NCBI GenBank assembly: GCA_030432695.1
Contig: JAUILN010000009.1
Coordinates: 372,001 to 436,000, forward strand
Source: a bacterium
GTDB lineage: Bacteria > Planctomycetota > UBA1135 > UBA2386
Length of the DNA stretch: 64,000 bases
Direction of reading: 5' to 3'
In this document: one piece after another, positions 35,339-45,823 of the stretch
Layout of the letters: every line of letters starts with the position of its first letter
Numbering within the stretch: position 1 is the stretch's first letter
Made by a program: the position numbers and the translations under genes
The notes under the pieces: model-generated
What the model saw: the letters and a program-made list of their open reading frames with translations, nothing else
What the model was told of the DNA's origin: nothing
Databases searched by the model: none

Positions 35339-35564
35339 TGGGGCCTCCTTCGCGATCCGGCTGCAGGATCCTACGAGAACGGTCTCCCGTGTTCGAGCGG
35401 TCACGTGGCCCTGATCCACGCCATTCTGGTGGACGGTGGGGATCGGGTGGCGATCGTGCCGAGGAGTCGGCATGCGCTCGCGCGTCCCGACCTCGCTATT
35501 CTCCTCTCCGCGGTCCGCGCCGTGAACACTCGGTTCCGGTGCAGTCCGACCTCGGGAGAGCGAC

Positions 35565-36047
<483 letters not shown>

Positions 36048-36322
36048 CCGAGCAGGTCGTGGGAGTGACCCGAGCGGCGGTCGCCGCGGCCTCGGGAGGT
36101 CACCGGGGTGCGGTTGTATCCAGCGGGGTGCATCGGCCGGTTGCGCGGCGGCACCGAGCCGTCGTCTCGTCCGAGGTAGCGTCCCATCAGCGGTGGTCCT
36201 CGACCGCCTTGCACGCAGCGCTCGGAAGATGCCGAGCGCTCGTCTTGGCGGCGTGGCGGGCGCCTACCAGCTGGTCGTGGGGCGATTCAGCGAATTGCCC
36301 ACAGGGTCCGCAGGCCCGAGCC

Positions 36323-38548
36323 TCAGCCCAATGCCGCCAGCACGCGATCCGGCGTGAGCGGGAACTCCCGCAGCCGCACGCCCGTGGCGTGGTGCACCGC
36401 ATTGGCGATCGCGCCGCCGATGCCGCAGAGGCCGAGTTCGCCGATGCCCTTCGAGCCGAGCTCGGCGGCTTCGGGGATCGGTTCGCCGAGCATCAGCACG
36501 TCGAGGTCGGGCACGTCGCGCTGCGTCGCCAGGTGGTAGCCGGCGAAGTCGCGGTTCATGAAGGCGCCGTGGCGCGGGTCGAGGGCCAGGTGCTCGGTCA
36601 GGGCGCCGCCGATGCCGTAGATCATCCCGCCGAGGAGCTGCGAGCGGGCGGTGACGGGGTTGAGCACGCGGCCGAACGAGAAGGCACCGACGGCGCGGCG
36701 CAGCCGGATCTCGCCGCTCGAGTCGTCGACGGTGAGTTCGACGAAGTGGGCGCCGTAGGAGTACTGCGGCGGGCCGCTGTCGGGATCGTGTTCGGCCTCG
36801 GCCTCGAGCGAACTGCCGTCGAGCGCCACGAGATCCGCGAGCACGGCGGAGCGGCCGCCGATCCGCAGCGAGCCATCGGCGAACTCTGGGCGGCGGTCGG
36901 GCGCGTTACGGAGCGGTGAGTCGGAGTGGCTGCGGGCCCGTTCGAGCAGCCGGTCGGCCAGCTTGCCGCAGGCCAGCCACACCGCGCTGCCGGCCGCGGA
37001 AGACCCGAACGAACCGCCCGATCCGCTGGTCTTCGGGAACGCCGAATCACCGAGGCGGACCTCGACCTGCGCCGCGGGGATGCCGAGGCGCTCGCTCACG
37101 ACCTGGGTCAGGATCGTGTAGGTCCCGGTGCCGATGTCGGTCATGTCGAGTTCGACCGTCGCGCGCCCGTCGCGGTCGAGGCGGACGCGCGCGCTGGCGT
37201 CGGTGAGCAGGTTCGGCCGCGTGCACGCCGCCATACCCCAGCCGACCCAGAGCCGGCCCTCCCGTTCGCGCGGCGCCGGACGTCGACTCCAGCCGAAGCG
37301 CTCGGCGCCTTCCTCCAGGCAACGGCCGAGGTCGTAGGCGACGAAGCGTTTGCCGCTGGCCGGCTCGCGCTCCGCGAGGTTGTCGAGCCGCAGGTAGAGC
37401 GGATCGACGCCGAGTCGCTCGGCGACCTCGTCGATCGCCGACTCGAGCGCCAGCGTGCCGATCGCCTCGCCGGGTGCGCGCATGCTGTCGATCGCCGGCA
37501 TGTCGACCTTCACCACGCGGTGGATCGTCCTGAGGGTGTCACAGCGATAGGCGGCTCGAGCGCCGGCGGCGCAGGGCTCGGCGAACTCGTAGCCGCGCGA
37601 CATCGGCATCACGCTCTCGTGCCCGACCGCGACCAGCCGGCCGTTGCGCTCCGCGCCGATGCGCACCCGCTGCCACGACGAGCCGCGGTGCGGCGCGTTG
37701 GCGAACAGGTTGCGACGGGTCTGGACCACGCGCACCGGGTGATCGAGCGCGATCGCGGCCAGCGACGCCAGCACCGCGTCGGCGTGGATGCCGAGCTTCG
37801 ACCCGAAGCCGCCGCCGACGAACGGCGCATGGATGCGCACCTGCTCCGGCTCGAGCTGCAGCGTGTGAGCCAGTGCCTGGACCGCAGACGCGACGATCTG
37901 GATGGAGGTGTGCACGGTGAGCGTGCCGTCCTGCCACGAGGCGACGGTCGCGTGCGGTTCCATCGCCGCCGAGATCAGGCCCGCGGTCCGGTAGACGTTG
38001 TCCACCTGGACTTCGCAGTCGCCGAACGCGGTGTCGAAGTCGCCGCCGGTGCAGACGTCGGGCTCCTGGCCGCCGTCCAACTCGTCGGGCTTCTCGGTGT
38101 CGGTCTCGTCGCCGGTGACCTCGTGCAGCCGTCCGTCGGTGGCCTCGTAGCGGGCCCGCACCAGCAGCGCGGCGCCGCGCGCGGCCTCCAGGGTCTCCCC
38201 GACCACCAGCGCGATGGGCTGGCCGTGGTAGCGGATCGTGTCGTCGCGGAGCAGGGCGTGCGACATCGCGAAGCGGCCGGCGTCCTCGGGTTCGCCGAAG
38301 GGACGCTGCGCGGGCGTGTTCGCCGGGGTGAGAATCCGCACCACCCCGGGCTCGCGCTCGGCGGCTGCGACGTCGAGTTCGACCACGCGCCCCTTGCCGA
38401 GCGACGACTCGACGATCCAGGCGACGTACGGCTTCGGGGTGATCTGCTGGTCGGCCGCGTACGGCGCCTGGCCGCAGACCTTGCGGAACGCGTCGACGCG
38501 GCGCAGCGGCCGTCCGAGTCCCGTTCGAGGCGACGTGGCGTCGGTCAT
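36323..38548 (-). CDS. Molybdenum hydroxylase large subunit (PaoC/YagR-like)
   Basis: 741 residues, close to E. coli PaoC (732). It has FVGGGFGSK near 250, the MRAPGE block near 360, and the C-terminal KGIGELGLCGIGGAIANAV, in which the Glu of KGIGE is the likely catalytic base. The subunit binds the molybdopterin cofactor and oxidises aldehydes or heterocycles. It is the last gene of a three-gene operon; its ATG overlaps the FAD-subunit stop (ATGA). No Mo-cofactor maturation chaperone (PaoD-like) is visible next to it. Confidence 0.92.
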   Translation of the reverse strand: MTDATSPRTGLGRPLRRVDAFRKVCGQAPYAADQQITPKPYVAWIVESSLGKGRVVELDVAAAEREPGVVRILTPANTPAQRPFGEPEDAGRFAMSHALLRDDTIRYHGQPIALVVGETLEAARGAALLVRARYEATDGRLHEVTGDETDTEKPDELDGGQEPDVCTGGDFDTAFGDCEVQVDNVYRTAGLISAAMEPHATVASWQDGTLTVHTSIQIVASAVQALAHTLQLEPEQVRIHAPFVGGGFGSKLGIHADAVLASLAAIALDHPVRVVQTRRNLFANAPHRGSSWQRVRIGAERNGRLVAVGHESVMPMSRGYEFAEPCAAGARAAYRCDTLRTIHRVVKVDMPAIDSMRAPGEAIGTLALESAIDEVAERLGVDPLYLRLDNLAEREPASGKRFVAYDLGRCLEEGAERFGWSRRPAPREREGRLWVGWGMAACTRPNLLTDASARVRLDRDGRATVELDMTDIGTGTYTILTQVVSERLGIPAAQVEVRLGDSAFPKTSGSGGSFGSSAAGSAVWLACGKLADRLLERARSHSDSPLRNAPDRRPEFADGSLRIGGRSAVLADLVALDGSSLEAEAEHDPDSGPPQYSYGAHFVELTVDDSSGEIRLRRAVGAFSFGRVLNPVTARSQLLGGMIYGIGGALTEHLALDPRHGAFMNRDFAGYHLATQRDVPDLDVLMLGEPIPEAAELGSKGIGELGLCGIGGAIANAVHHATGVRLREFPLTPDRVLAALG

Positions 38549-39555
38549 CGGATCAGCTCGCGGTGGGGGACGTGCGCGAGTCCGGCGGCCTCGGCAAGGG
38601 TCGTAACGATCAAGCGTTCGGCGAGCGGCACCTTGAAGTCGTTGTGGCCGCGGCCGATCGCCGGCGCGAGCTCGGCGCGGGCGGCCTCCAGGAACGACTC
38701 GTGGGTCGCCGGCGCGTTGCGGAGCCGCTCCTCGATGCGGGTCGCGTGCCACGGCTTCGGCGCGACTCCGCCGAGCGCCACGCGCGCCTCGCGGACCTCG
38801 TCGCCGACGGTGCGCAGCACCACCGCCACCGACACCAGCGCGAAGGCGTAGCTCGCCCGGTCGCGCGCCTTGCGGTAGATGTGCGCGGCGCCGTCGGGTG
38901 GCGCGGGGAGCACCACCTGTTCGATGAGTTCATCGTGCTCCAGCACGTGCTCCACCTCCGGACGCGGGTCGGGCAGGCAGTGGAGTTCACGTATCGGCAA
39001 GCTGCGGGTCCGGCCGTCGCGCATCCGCGTCTCCACGACCGCGTCGAGCGCGGTCAACGCCACGGCCATGTCGGAGGGATGTGTGGCAATGCAGTGCTCG
39101 CTGGTGCCGAGGATCGCGTGGTTCCGATTGTAACCCTCGAGCGCGCCGCAGCCGGATCCGGGCGCGCGCTTGTTGCACGGTCTGCCGAGGTCCTGGAAGT
39201 ATTCGCAGCGGGTGCGCTGCAGCAGGTTGCCGCCGGTGGTCGCCTTGTTGCGCAGCTGCGGACTGGCGCCGGAGAGCAGCGCCGAGGACAGCAGTGGCCA
39301 GCGCCGGCGCACGCGCGGGTCGGCGGCGAGTGCCGTATTGCTGACCCGTGCGCCGATGCGCAGCCCGCCCGCGTCGGTCTCGTGGATCGCGTCGTTCGGA
39401 AGCCGCGCGATGTCGACGAGCTGGTGCGGATGCTCGACCCCGAGCTTCATCAGATCGAGCAGGTTGGTTCCGCCGGCGATGAAGCGGCCGCCGGTCTCGA
39501 GGCTCCGCACCGCGTCGTCCGGTCCCTCGGCCCGGCGGTAGGCGAAGGGTCTCAA
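38545..39555 (-). CDS. Molybdenum hydroxylase FAD subunit (PaoB/YagS-like)
   Basis: 336 residues. FIAGGTNLLDLMKLGVEHP is the FAD-binding loop. The insertion RTRCEYFQDLGRPCNKRAPGSGC carries three closely spaced cysteines, and a further Cys lies in SEHC. This matches the [4Fe-4S] site that is characteristic of PaoB and absent from ordinary xanthine dehydrogenase FAD subunits. The start is a TTG overlapping the stop of the iron-sulfur subunit gene (TTGA), with GGGAG upstream. It passes electrons from the Mo subunit to an external acceptor. Confidence 0.9.
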   Translation of the reverse strand: MRPFAYRRAEGPDDAVRSLETGGRFIAGGTNLLDLMKLGVEHPHQLVDIARLPNDAIHETDAGGLRIGARVSNTALAADPRVRRRWPLLSSALLSGASPQLRNKATTGGNLLQRTRCEYFQDLGRPCNKRAPGSGCGALEGYNRNHAILGTSEHCIATHPSDMAVALTALDAVVETRMRDGRTRSLPIRELHCLPDPRPEVEHVLEHDELIEQVVLPAPPDGAAHIYRKARDRASYAFALVSVAVVLRTVGDEVREARVALGGVAPKPWHATRIEERLRNAPATHESFLEAARAELAPAIGRGHNDFKVPLAERLIVTTLAEAAGLAHVPHRELIR

Positions 39556-40127
39556 GTTCGGCTCCCGGTCGCGGATCGCGTCAGGCCGTCGCGCACGGCG
39601 TCGAGGATGTTGGGGTAGGCACCGCAGCGGCACAGGTTGCCGCTGAGCCGTTCGCGCAGCTCGTCGTCGTCGAACTCGACGACCGGTCCCTCGACGGCAT
39701 CCGCGCCGAGCGGGCTGGTGACGCACGGCTCGCCGCGCGCGAGTTCGCGCTCCAGGCCGACGGCCGAGCAGACCTGCCCGGGAGTGCAGTAGCCGCATTG
39801 CAGCGCGTCGCGCTCGACGAACGCCTGCTGGATCGGATGCAGACCGCCGTCCGACGCCAGTCCGGAGGCAGTGGTGATCTCCTGGTCGTCGTGCATCACC
39901 GCCAGGGCGAGGCACGAGTTGATGCGGACCCCGTCGACGAGGACCGTGCACGCGCCGCACTGGCCATGGTCGCAGCCCTTCTTCGCATCGGTCTGGCCGC
40001 AGTGCTCACGCAGCGCGTCGAGCAACGAGGTGCGCGGGTCGATCTGCAGGTCGTGCTGTTCGCCGTTGACGAGCAACTGGAGCGGAACCGGCACCGCGGC
40101 GGCCGTTTGGGGCTGGAACGTCGTCAT
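39552..40127 (-). CDS. Molybdenum hydroxylase 2Fe-2S subunit (PaoA/YagT-like)
   Basis: 191 residues. The plant-type cluster motif CDHGQCGACTV is followed by the second-cluster motifs QCGYCTPGQ and NLCRCGAYPNILDAV. It is the first gene of the operon. E. coli PaoA has a twin-arginine signal that exports the complex; here the N-terminus MTTFQPQTAAAVPVPLQL has none, so the complex is probably cytoplasmic. The 271 bp upstream are free of genes and should contain the operon promoter, divergent from the baeRF-like gene. Confidence 0.92.
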   Translation of the reverse strand: MTTFQPQTAAAVPVPLQLLVNGEQHDLQIDPRTSLLDALREHCGQTDAKKGCDHGQCGACTVLVDGVRINSCLALAVMHDDQEITTASGLASDGGLHPIQQAFVERDALQCGYCTPGQVCSAVGLERELARGEPCVTSPLGADAVEGPVVEFDDDELRERLSGNLCRCGAYPNILDAVRDGLTRSATGSRT

Positions 40128-40398
40128 GGTTGCGCGGCGCGGGCGCAAGGCGCATGCCACCTCGATACGTGACGCGCATCCCGGGCCGGCGGTGGCTTCG
40201 GCTGGAGCGAGCCGGATCCCATACCGACAACTCCGGACGGTCCAGCCGCGCGACAATGTGCAATCGGGTCGCGTCATCGTGGCACCCGAGACCGTCGCGA
40301 AGCGGATCGGATGCCGAACCGGGGCACGCAGCGGCGCTGTCGGAGGAAGCGCGTCGTCCGGCACAGGGATCGCTCACCGTCTTGCGGAGACGACCGAC

Positions 40399-41553
40399 AT
40401 GCTGACGACCACCGGACTTCGCGAACTCGCCGGCCGGCGCGGGGAAGCCTGCGCCTCGCTGTTCCTGCCCGTGGCCCACGGCGGCCCCGACGTACGCCAG
40501 AACCCCATCCGCCTGCGGAAGCTGCTGAAGGAAGCGTCCGAGCGGCTCGTCGCCCAGGGCGTGCGCCGGCAAGGAATGGAGGAGGCCCTCCAGCCGCTGA
40601 CCGATGCGATCGACGACGAAGCCTGGTGGAACGAGCGGGGCGACGGCGTCGCGCTGTATGCGATCGGTTCCTCGCTGTTGGTCGAGGACCTGCCGGGTGC
40701 GGTCGAGGAGCTGGTGGTCGTCGGCGAACGGCCGTGCATCCGTCCACTGGCGCGGTTCCTCGGTGATCCGTCCACCCGGTTCTTCGTGCTCGCGCTCAGC
40801 GCCAACCGGGTGCGGTTGCTCGACTGCTCGCTGGAGCGGGCTGAGCAGGTCCACCTCGAAGGCCTGCCCGACTCGCTGACCGATGCGCTCGGTCACCAGC
40901 TCGAAGAGCCGTCGCTGCAGCACCACGTCGGTTCACGGGGCCCGGGTGGCGCGCAGCCCGTCTACCACGGTCAGGGCCGCGGCGAGGACGAGGACCGCAA
41001 GACCGACCTGGAGAAGTTCCTGCGCCGCGTCGACGACGTGGTGCGCGATCACCTCGCGCCGCTCGATGCGCCACTGCTGCTGGCGGCGGCCGAGCCGACC
41101 GATGCGATCTATCGGGAGGTGAGTTCCTATGCCGGTCTGCTCGACGAGGTGCTGCACGGCAATCCCGACACGGCGGAGCCCGAGGGGCTGCATCGAGTCG
41201 CGGTCGAACTGCTGCGGCCCCGATTGGAGCAGCCCGCACGCAAGCGCCTCGAAGAGTGGTCGGGGCTCGAGCATGCGGGCCGGACCGCGACCGGTATCGA
41301 GGCAACGCTGACCGCGGCGCGGCGCGAGCAGGTGGGTGAGTTGTTCCTCGACCCGACGGCACGCATCTGGGGCGTCCACCACGCGGAGGGCGAGCGCGTG
41401 GAGTTCCACGACCAGCGCGGCGACGGCGACGAGGACCTGGTCGATCTGGCGATCGTGGCATGCCTCGACTGTGGCGCGGGGCTGCACGCGGTCGACGCCT
41501 CGGACCTGCCCCACGATGCGCCGGTCGCGGCGATGCTGCGCTACGCGACGTGA
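40399..41553 (+). CDS. baeRF-type protein (bacterial archaeo-eukaryotic release factor-like)
   Basis: 384 residues. The N-terminal pattern ASLFLPVAHGGPDVRQNPIRLRKLLKEASERL, the ALYAIGSSLL block and the C-terminal EGLHRVAVELLRPRLE plus AARREQVGELFL and AIVACLDCGAGLHAVDAS fit the baeRF group, most likely family 3. These proteins have the fold of the eRF1 domains and are suspected to act on ribosomes or RNA, but no member's role is well established. The ATG at 40399 begins the family domain. Confidence 0.75.
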   Translation: MLTTTGLRELAGRRGEACASLFLPVAHGGPDVRQNPIRLRKLLKEASERLVAQGVRRQGMEEALQPLTDAIDDEAWWNERGDGVALYAIGSSLLVEDLPGAVEELVVVGERPCIRPLARFLGDPSTRFFVLALSANRVRLLDCSLERAEQVHLEGLPDSLTDALGHQLEEPSLQHHVGSRGPGGAQPVYHGQGRGEDEDRKTDLEKFLRRVDDVVRDHLAPLDAPLLLAAAEPTDAIYREVSSYAGLLDEVLHGNPDTAEPEGLHRVAVELLRPRLEQPARKRLEEWSGLEHAGRTATGIEATLTAARREQVGELFLDPTARIWGVHHAEGERVEFHDQRGDGDEDLVDLAIVACLDCGAGLHAVDASDLPHDAPVAAMLRYAT

Positions 41554-41623
41554 GCCCGGCCACGACGCCCGCTGCGCGCTGGAGCCAGGGCGGTCCGGGG
41601 ACCGATAGATCCCGGACAGGCCC

Positions 41624-44600
41624 ATGCTTCGATCCCTCGCCGCCGTCCGAGTCTCCGTCGCCCTGAGTCTGGTCGCCCCGGCCCTCGCCGCGCCCCAGGG
41701 CGCTACCCGCGAGGACCGCGCCGTGGTCCGCGGCCTCGAGGACTTCACCGCCGGGGCCCAGCCCGACGGCCTGCCGCGCTCGGTCGACCTGCGTCCGTGG
41801 CTGCCCGCCGTCGGCCGGCAGACCATGAACGACTGCGCGGCGTGGGCCTTCGGCTACGCCGGGCGCAGCTACCTCGAGGCGCTCGACCAGGGCTGGAAGC
41901 CGAACGGTCCGGCGACGGTGTTCTCGCCGACCTTCATCTACAACCAGGTGAACGGCGGGATCGACCAGGGCAGCCGGGTCGACAAGGTCCTCGAGCTGTT
42001 GATGACCAAGGGGGCGGCGACGTTGGCGACCGCGCCCTATCTGGCGAAGGACCATCTGACCCAGCCGGACGCGCGGGCCGCCGCCGAGGCCGAGGCGTTC
42101 CGCATCGCCAACTTCGGGGTGCTGCAGAACGGCGAGGGGATCCGGTTGGCGCTGGCCGAGGGGCAGATCGTGCTGTGCTGCGTGCGCACCAACCCGGTGT
42201 TCAGCTCCGGCCGCTATCCGGTCTACACGCCCGAGCTGCACGCCAAGGGGCAGGCGGCGCGGCGGCCCGACCAGCCGCACGGCTTCCACGCGATGGCGAT
42301 CGTCGGCTACAGCGACGACCGGCAGGCCTTCCTGTTCATGAACTCGTGGGGCACCGACTGGGGCGACGGCGGGTTCGTGTGGGTGGGCTACGACGTGCTG
42401 GGGAAGTTCAACCGCGATGGCATCACCGAGGAGCTGATGGACTTCGCGCTGGTGATGGTCGACCGCCGGGAGCCGGTCGAGCGCGTGGAGGGCACCTACC
42501 GACTGCTGAAGCTCGACGAGCTGCAGGCCTTCGGCTTCGGGACCTTCGCGGGCTACGACGAGGCGGCCGAGCAGGGGGCCTACCGCTACTCGGTGGCGCT
42601 GCGCGGGCCGAACGAGCTGCTGGCCAAGGTGAAGGCGGTGACCTGGGACCTGCCCGGACCGAGCGGCGCGCGGCGCGAGCTGCGCAGCGAGTCGGCGGCC
42701 AGCGGCTTCCGGGTCAGCGGGCGCAGCACGCAGGCGAGCTTCCGGGTCGCGGGCCGGGCGCTGCTCGACACCGGCCACGAGACGGCGGTCGCGCTCGACG
42801 TGGCGATCCCCGAGGCCAGCAAGCGGGCGCTCGCCCTGGAGCGCGTCGACTCCTTCTTCTCCGCCGACGGCGGCCAGAACCTGTGGCGCTGGACCCTGCT
42901 GCCGCGGATGTCCGATGCCGACTGGCGCGACCTCGCGTCGATCGAGTGGCAGGTGGCGGGCTACGGCGGTCGCAGCGAAGCCGTGCCGGTCTACCGCCAC
43001 GAAGGCGCCTTGCCGCCAGCCTGGTCGCCCGACAGCAGCGCGATGCCGTCGTTCCGCACCGCAGAGCCGGTCGAGGGCACTGCAGTCCTGACCTTCACCG
43101 ACGGCACCCGCCACGAGCTGCCGGTGCCGGCCGAGCCGTTCACCGATCCGGTGCGCAAGGAGCTCGGCCGCGAGGTGGTGTGGCGACCCGTTGGCGTCGA
43201 GGGTGACCGGAGCTGGTACTTCTACGAGATCCGGATCCGCTACCCCGAGGCCTGGGCCGACAACCTGCTCGGCGTCCGCATCGGGCTCGGCAACAACGTC
43301 GACTGGCACTCGGCCGAGGCGACCCAGGTCGGTGGTCCGGGGCCGTGGATGCACGTGCAGCACGGCTACGCGCGGCGGCCGTTCGCGCCGGGAGCGCTGG
43401 CGTGGTTCCGCGAGCGGCACCCGACGCTCGGCCAGACCACGCCGGTGACCAGCTACGAGATCCTCCGCTTCGGCGACGACGTGGCCTGGACCGAGCCGGA
43501 GCTGACCGGCGACGTGCTGCGCCCAGGCCACGGCTTCGGCATCGAGTCGCGCGACCGCTACGTCGGCGAGGTCGACGGCGAGCCGGTCTGGGAGTTCGAG
43601 GTCTACGTCGACGGCACCGCCAACATCATGGCGGTCGAGAAGGCCCGCTGGACGCTGCCCGACGGCGAGCACGAGTTCGAACGCTACTCCGAGATCGAGG
43701 GCCAGCCGGGGCCGCTCGAGGGCTACGTGGTTCGGCACCGCAGCGGCGCGCCGTTCGACGTGAAGGTGCTGTGCACCCTGTGGGACGGGCAGACCTTCGA
43801 GCTAGCGCGGACGATCCGGCCGTACGCACCGCGCAACGACGCGTTCGCACTCGACCTCACCGACATCACGCCACAGGAACTCCGGCGTGCGGCACCCGAG
43901 CGGGTCGTCGCCGAGATGCGGTTGGCCGGTGCTGCGGACCTGCGGGAGGGGCTGCGCGAGGTGGTCGGCTACAGCCGGCGGGCCTGGGGCGGGGTGCTGC
44001 CGCAGCGGCTCGGTGCCTTCGAGTTCAACGTCACGCCGCCGGACGAACTCGGCCGCGTGGAGCTGCCGCGCGACGAGGCGGCGACCTTCGTGCTGCACTA
44101 CGACGACGGCTCGGCGATCGCGCTCGACGCGGTCCCGCACGCGCTGGTGTCCGAGGTGATCCCGCCGCGGCTGCAGTTGATCGCGCGCGAGCGCTTCGTC
44201 GACTGGAAGGACGGGGTGCCGCGTTGGTCGCTGGAGCTGGCGGTGCGCGGCGACGTCGGCTTGCTCCGCGACGTCGCGAAGGTCGAGTGGGCGGCGGTGG
44301 CGGGCGATGGCTGCGTGGTGCCGATCGAGCCCTGTGCCGATCCGCTGCGCGCGCGCGGCATCACATCGGGGCCGTGCCGGATCACCGCAGTGCTGCACTT
44401 CGCCGACGGCGTCGATGCCGCGCCGCAGACCGTGCAGGCGAGGGTCCGCACGCTGTGCCGCCGCGACGATGGGCCGCTGACGGTGCGGCGGGAGCGCGGT
44501 TGGGTCGAGGACCCGCTCGCGAAGTACGGGCCGAACGTCGACCCCTGGGCGATCGAGTATCCGTCCACGCCGTGGCGCTTCCGTCTGCAGGGCTCGGCGG

Positions 44601-45478
44601 CGCGGCTGGCGCGGCTCGCCGCGGTGCGCTGGATCGTCCGCGATCCGTGGGCCGAGCAGTACGCCGCCGACAACGGCGAGCAGATCCCGGCGCCGGAGGT
44701 CCACGAGGTCGTCGCGGGTGAGGGCGCGCGCGATTTCGCCTGGACCACCGAGCACTACCCGGACAACCCGGCGGTGATGGTGAAGCCGCAGCTGGTGTTC
44801 CACGACGGCACCACGCTCGACCTCGCCGAGTTCGAACTCTCCGACGAGACCGCGGCCGAGCCGATCGAGCACGGTGCGCCGGCCTTGGAGGTCCGCGACT
44901 GGGGCGATGTCGACGGCGCGCGCGCGGCGCTGGTGATCGGCGGCGTGCCGGCGCGGCGCGAGATCGACCGACTGCTGCGCACCCGCTTCGACTGGTCGAG
45001 CGAGCTCCTGCCCGTCGCCGGCCTGCCGGCCGCGACCTTCGAGCGCCCCGCGGCGCGGCGTGCGTTCCTGGCCTTCGCTGGCGGGTCGCTGCCGACCGCG
45101 ACGCTGAACCTCCGCGTCGACCACGACATGGGCTTCGAGGAAGAGCAGGTGCGGATCGACGGTGCGCCGTCGTTCACGATGCCCGCCGCGATCCGCAGGC
45201 CCGGCGTGCAACTCGACGCCGAGCAGGTCGAGGGCGGTGCGTTCTGGTTCCTCAGCGTGCGCGCGCCCGAGTCGCTGTTGGCCCGCACCGCGCGGGTCGA
45301 GTGGTGCTACCTCGAGGGCGGTGCGGAGCGGTCGCGCGTGGTCGGCGACCGGCTCGGCGAGCGCAGCGACGGCTTCGAGCTACGCCTGTCAGGGCCGCGG
45401 CCCGGGCGGGTCCGGGCGCGGCTGCTCGATGCGGGAGGCGCGTTGCTCGGCGAGGAGCTGACGCCCGTTCGCCGCTGA
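41624..45478 (+). CDS. Secreted papain-like (C1A) peptidase with repeated YEATS-like beta modules
   Basis: 1284 residues with a signal peptide (to about residue 24). The peptidase domain (about 50-280) has Gln66, Cys71 in MNDCAAWAFGYA, His222 in GFHAMAIVGY and Asn240 in NSWGTDWGDGGF, so the triad is complete. The remaining 1000 residues are beta-sandwich repeats that share a pattern of a long beta strand ending in V-x-W-x-hydrophobic: AKVKAVTWDL, RDLASIEWQV, AVEKARWTL, RDVAKVEWAA, ARLAAVRWIV, ARTARVEWCY. I count six clear and two weaker units. The pattern resembles prokaryotic YEATS (pYEATS) domains. The target of the protease is unknown. Confidence 0.8.
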   Translation: MLRSLAAVRVSVALSLVAPALAAPQGATREDRAVVRGLEDFTAGAQPDGLPRSVDLRPWLPAVGRQTMNDCAAWAFGYAGRSYLEALDQGWKPNGPATVFSPTFIYNQVNGGIDQGSRVDKVLELLMTKGAATLATAPYLAKDHLTQPDARAAAEAEAFRIANFGVLQNGEGIRLALAEGQIVLCCVRTNPVFSSGRYPVYTPELHAKGQAARRPDQPHGFHAMAIVGYSDDRQAFLFMNSWGTDWGDGGFVWVGYDVLGKFNRDGITEELMDFALVMVDRREPVERVEGTYRLLKLDELQAFGFGTFAGYDEAAEQGAYRYSVALRGPNELLAKVKAVTWDLPGPSGARRELRSESAASGFRVSGRSTQASFRVAGRALLDTGHETAVALDVAIPEASKRALALERVDSFFSADGGQNLWRWTLLPRMSDADWRDLASIEWQVAGYGGRSEAVPVYRHEGALPPAWSPDSSAMPSFRTAEPVEGTAVLTFTDGTRHELPVPAEPFTDPVRKELGREVVWRPVGVEGDRSWYFYEIRIRYPEAWADNLLGVRIGLGNNVDWHSAEATQVGGPGPWMHVQHGYARRPFAPGALAWFRERHPTLGQTTPVTSYEILRFGDDVAWTEPELTGDVLRPGHGFGIESRDRYVGEVDGEPVWEFEVYVDGTANIMAVEKARWTLPDGEHEFERYSEIEGQPGPLEGYVVRHRSGAPFDVKVLCTLWDGQTFELARTIRPYAPRNDAFALDLTDITPQELRRAAPERVVAEMRLAGAADLREGLREVVGYSRRAWGGVLPQRLGAFEFNVTPPDELGRVELPRDEAATFVLHYDDGSAIALDAVPHALVSEVIPPRLQLIARERFVDWKDGVPRWSLELAVRGDVGLLRDVAKVEWAAVAGDGCVVPIEPCADPLRARGITSGPCRITAVLHFADGVDAAPQTVQARVRTLCRRDDGPLTVRRERGWVEDPLAKYGPNVDPWAIEYPSTPWRFRLQGSAARLARLAAVRWIVRDPWAEQYAADNGEQIPAPEVHEVVAGEGARDFAWTTEHYPDNPAVMVKPQLVFHDGTTLDLAEFELSDETAAEPIEHGAPALEVRDWGDVDGARAALVIGGVPARREIDRLLRTRFDWSSELLPVAGLPAATFERPAARRAFLAFAGGSLPTATLNLRVDHDMGFEEEQVRIDGAPSFTMPAAIRRPGVQLDAEQVEGGAFWFLSVRAPESLLARTARVEWCYLEGGAERSRVVGDRLGERSDGFELRLSGPRPGRVRARLLDAGGALLGEELTPVRR

Positions 45479-45823
45479 CCGGATCGCGAGATTCTCCCCG
45501 GGTGCCGCCACCGTCCTGCGGTCGGTCACTGGTGTGGTTCTCACTTCGGATGTACGTCACCAGCTCCGAAACTTCGCGGGCTCCATGACCAGCCGCGAAG
45601 TGGCGAGTCGGATCGGTCAGGGCCGGCACCAGGTGGAATCCGCTCCGGCCCATCTCCATCAGGCGCGGCTGGGAGCGGTGGCGTGATCGTGCAAGGAGCG
45701 TGCAGGCGTCGAGGGCAGCCGACATCTTGGTTGCGGCTTCGGTCGAGCTGCCGTCGGGTAGCTGAAGGGGGTTCGGTGTGTCGGGGACCTCGGAGCGAAT
45801 GCGTCGGTGTGCATCCGAGCGGT
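45479..45823. other. Intergenic region without recognisable gene
   Basis: 345 bp between convergent genes. A minus-strand frame is open across it (with two internal Met codons) but continues through the neighbouring genes on both sides, and the translation shows no known family. I see no strong hairpin, RNA gene or repeat copy. Confidence 0.4.

Noticed and set aside
45479..45823. Possible small minus-strand gene in the gap after the protease gene
   Set aside because: The frame is open but belongs to a longer shadow frame through both neighbours, and the translation has no recognisable domain.
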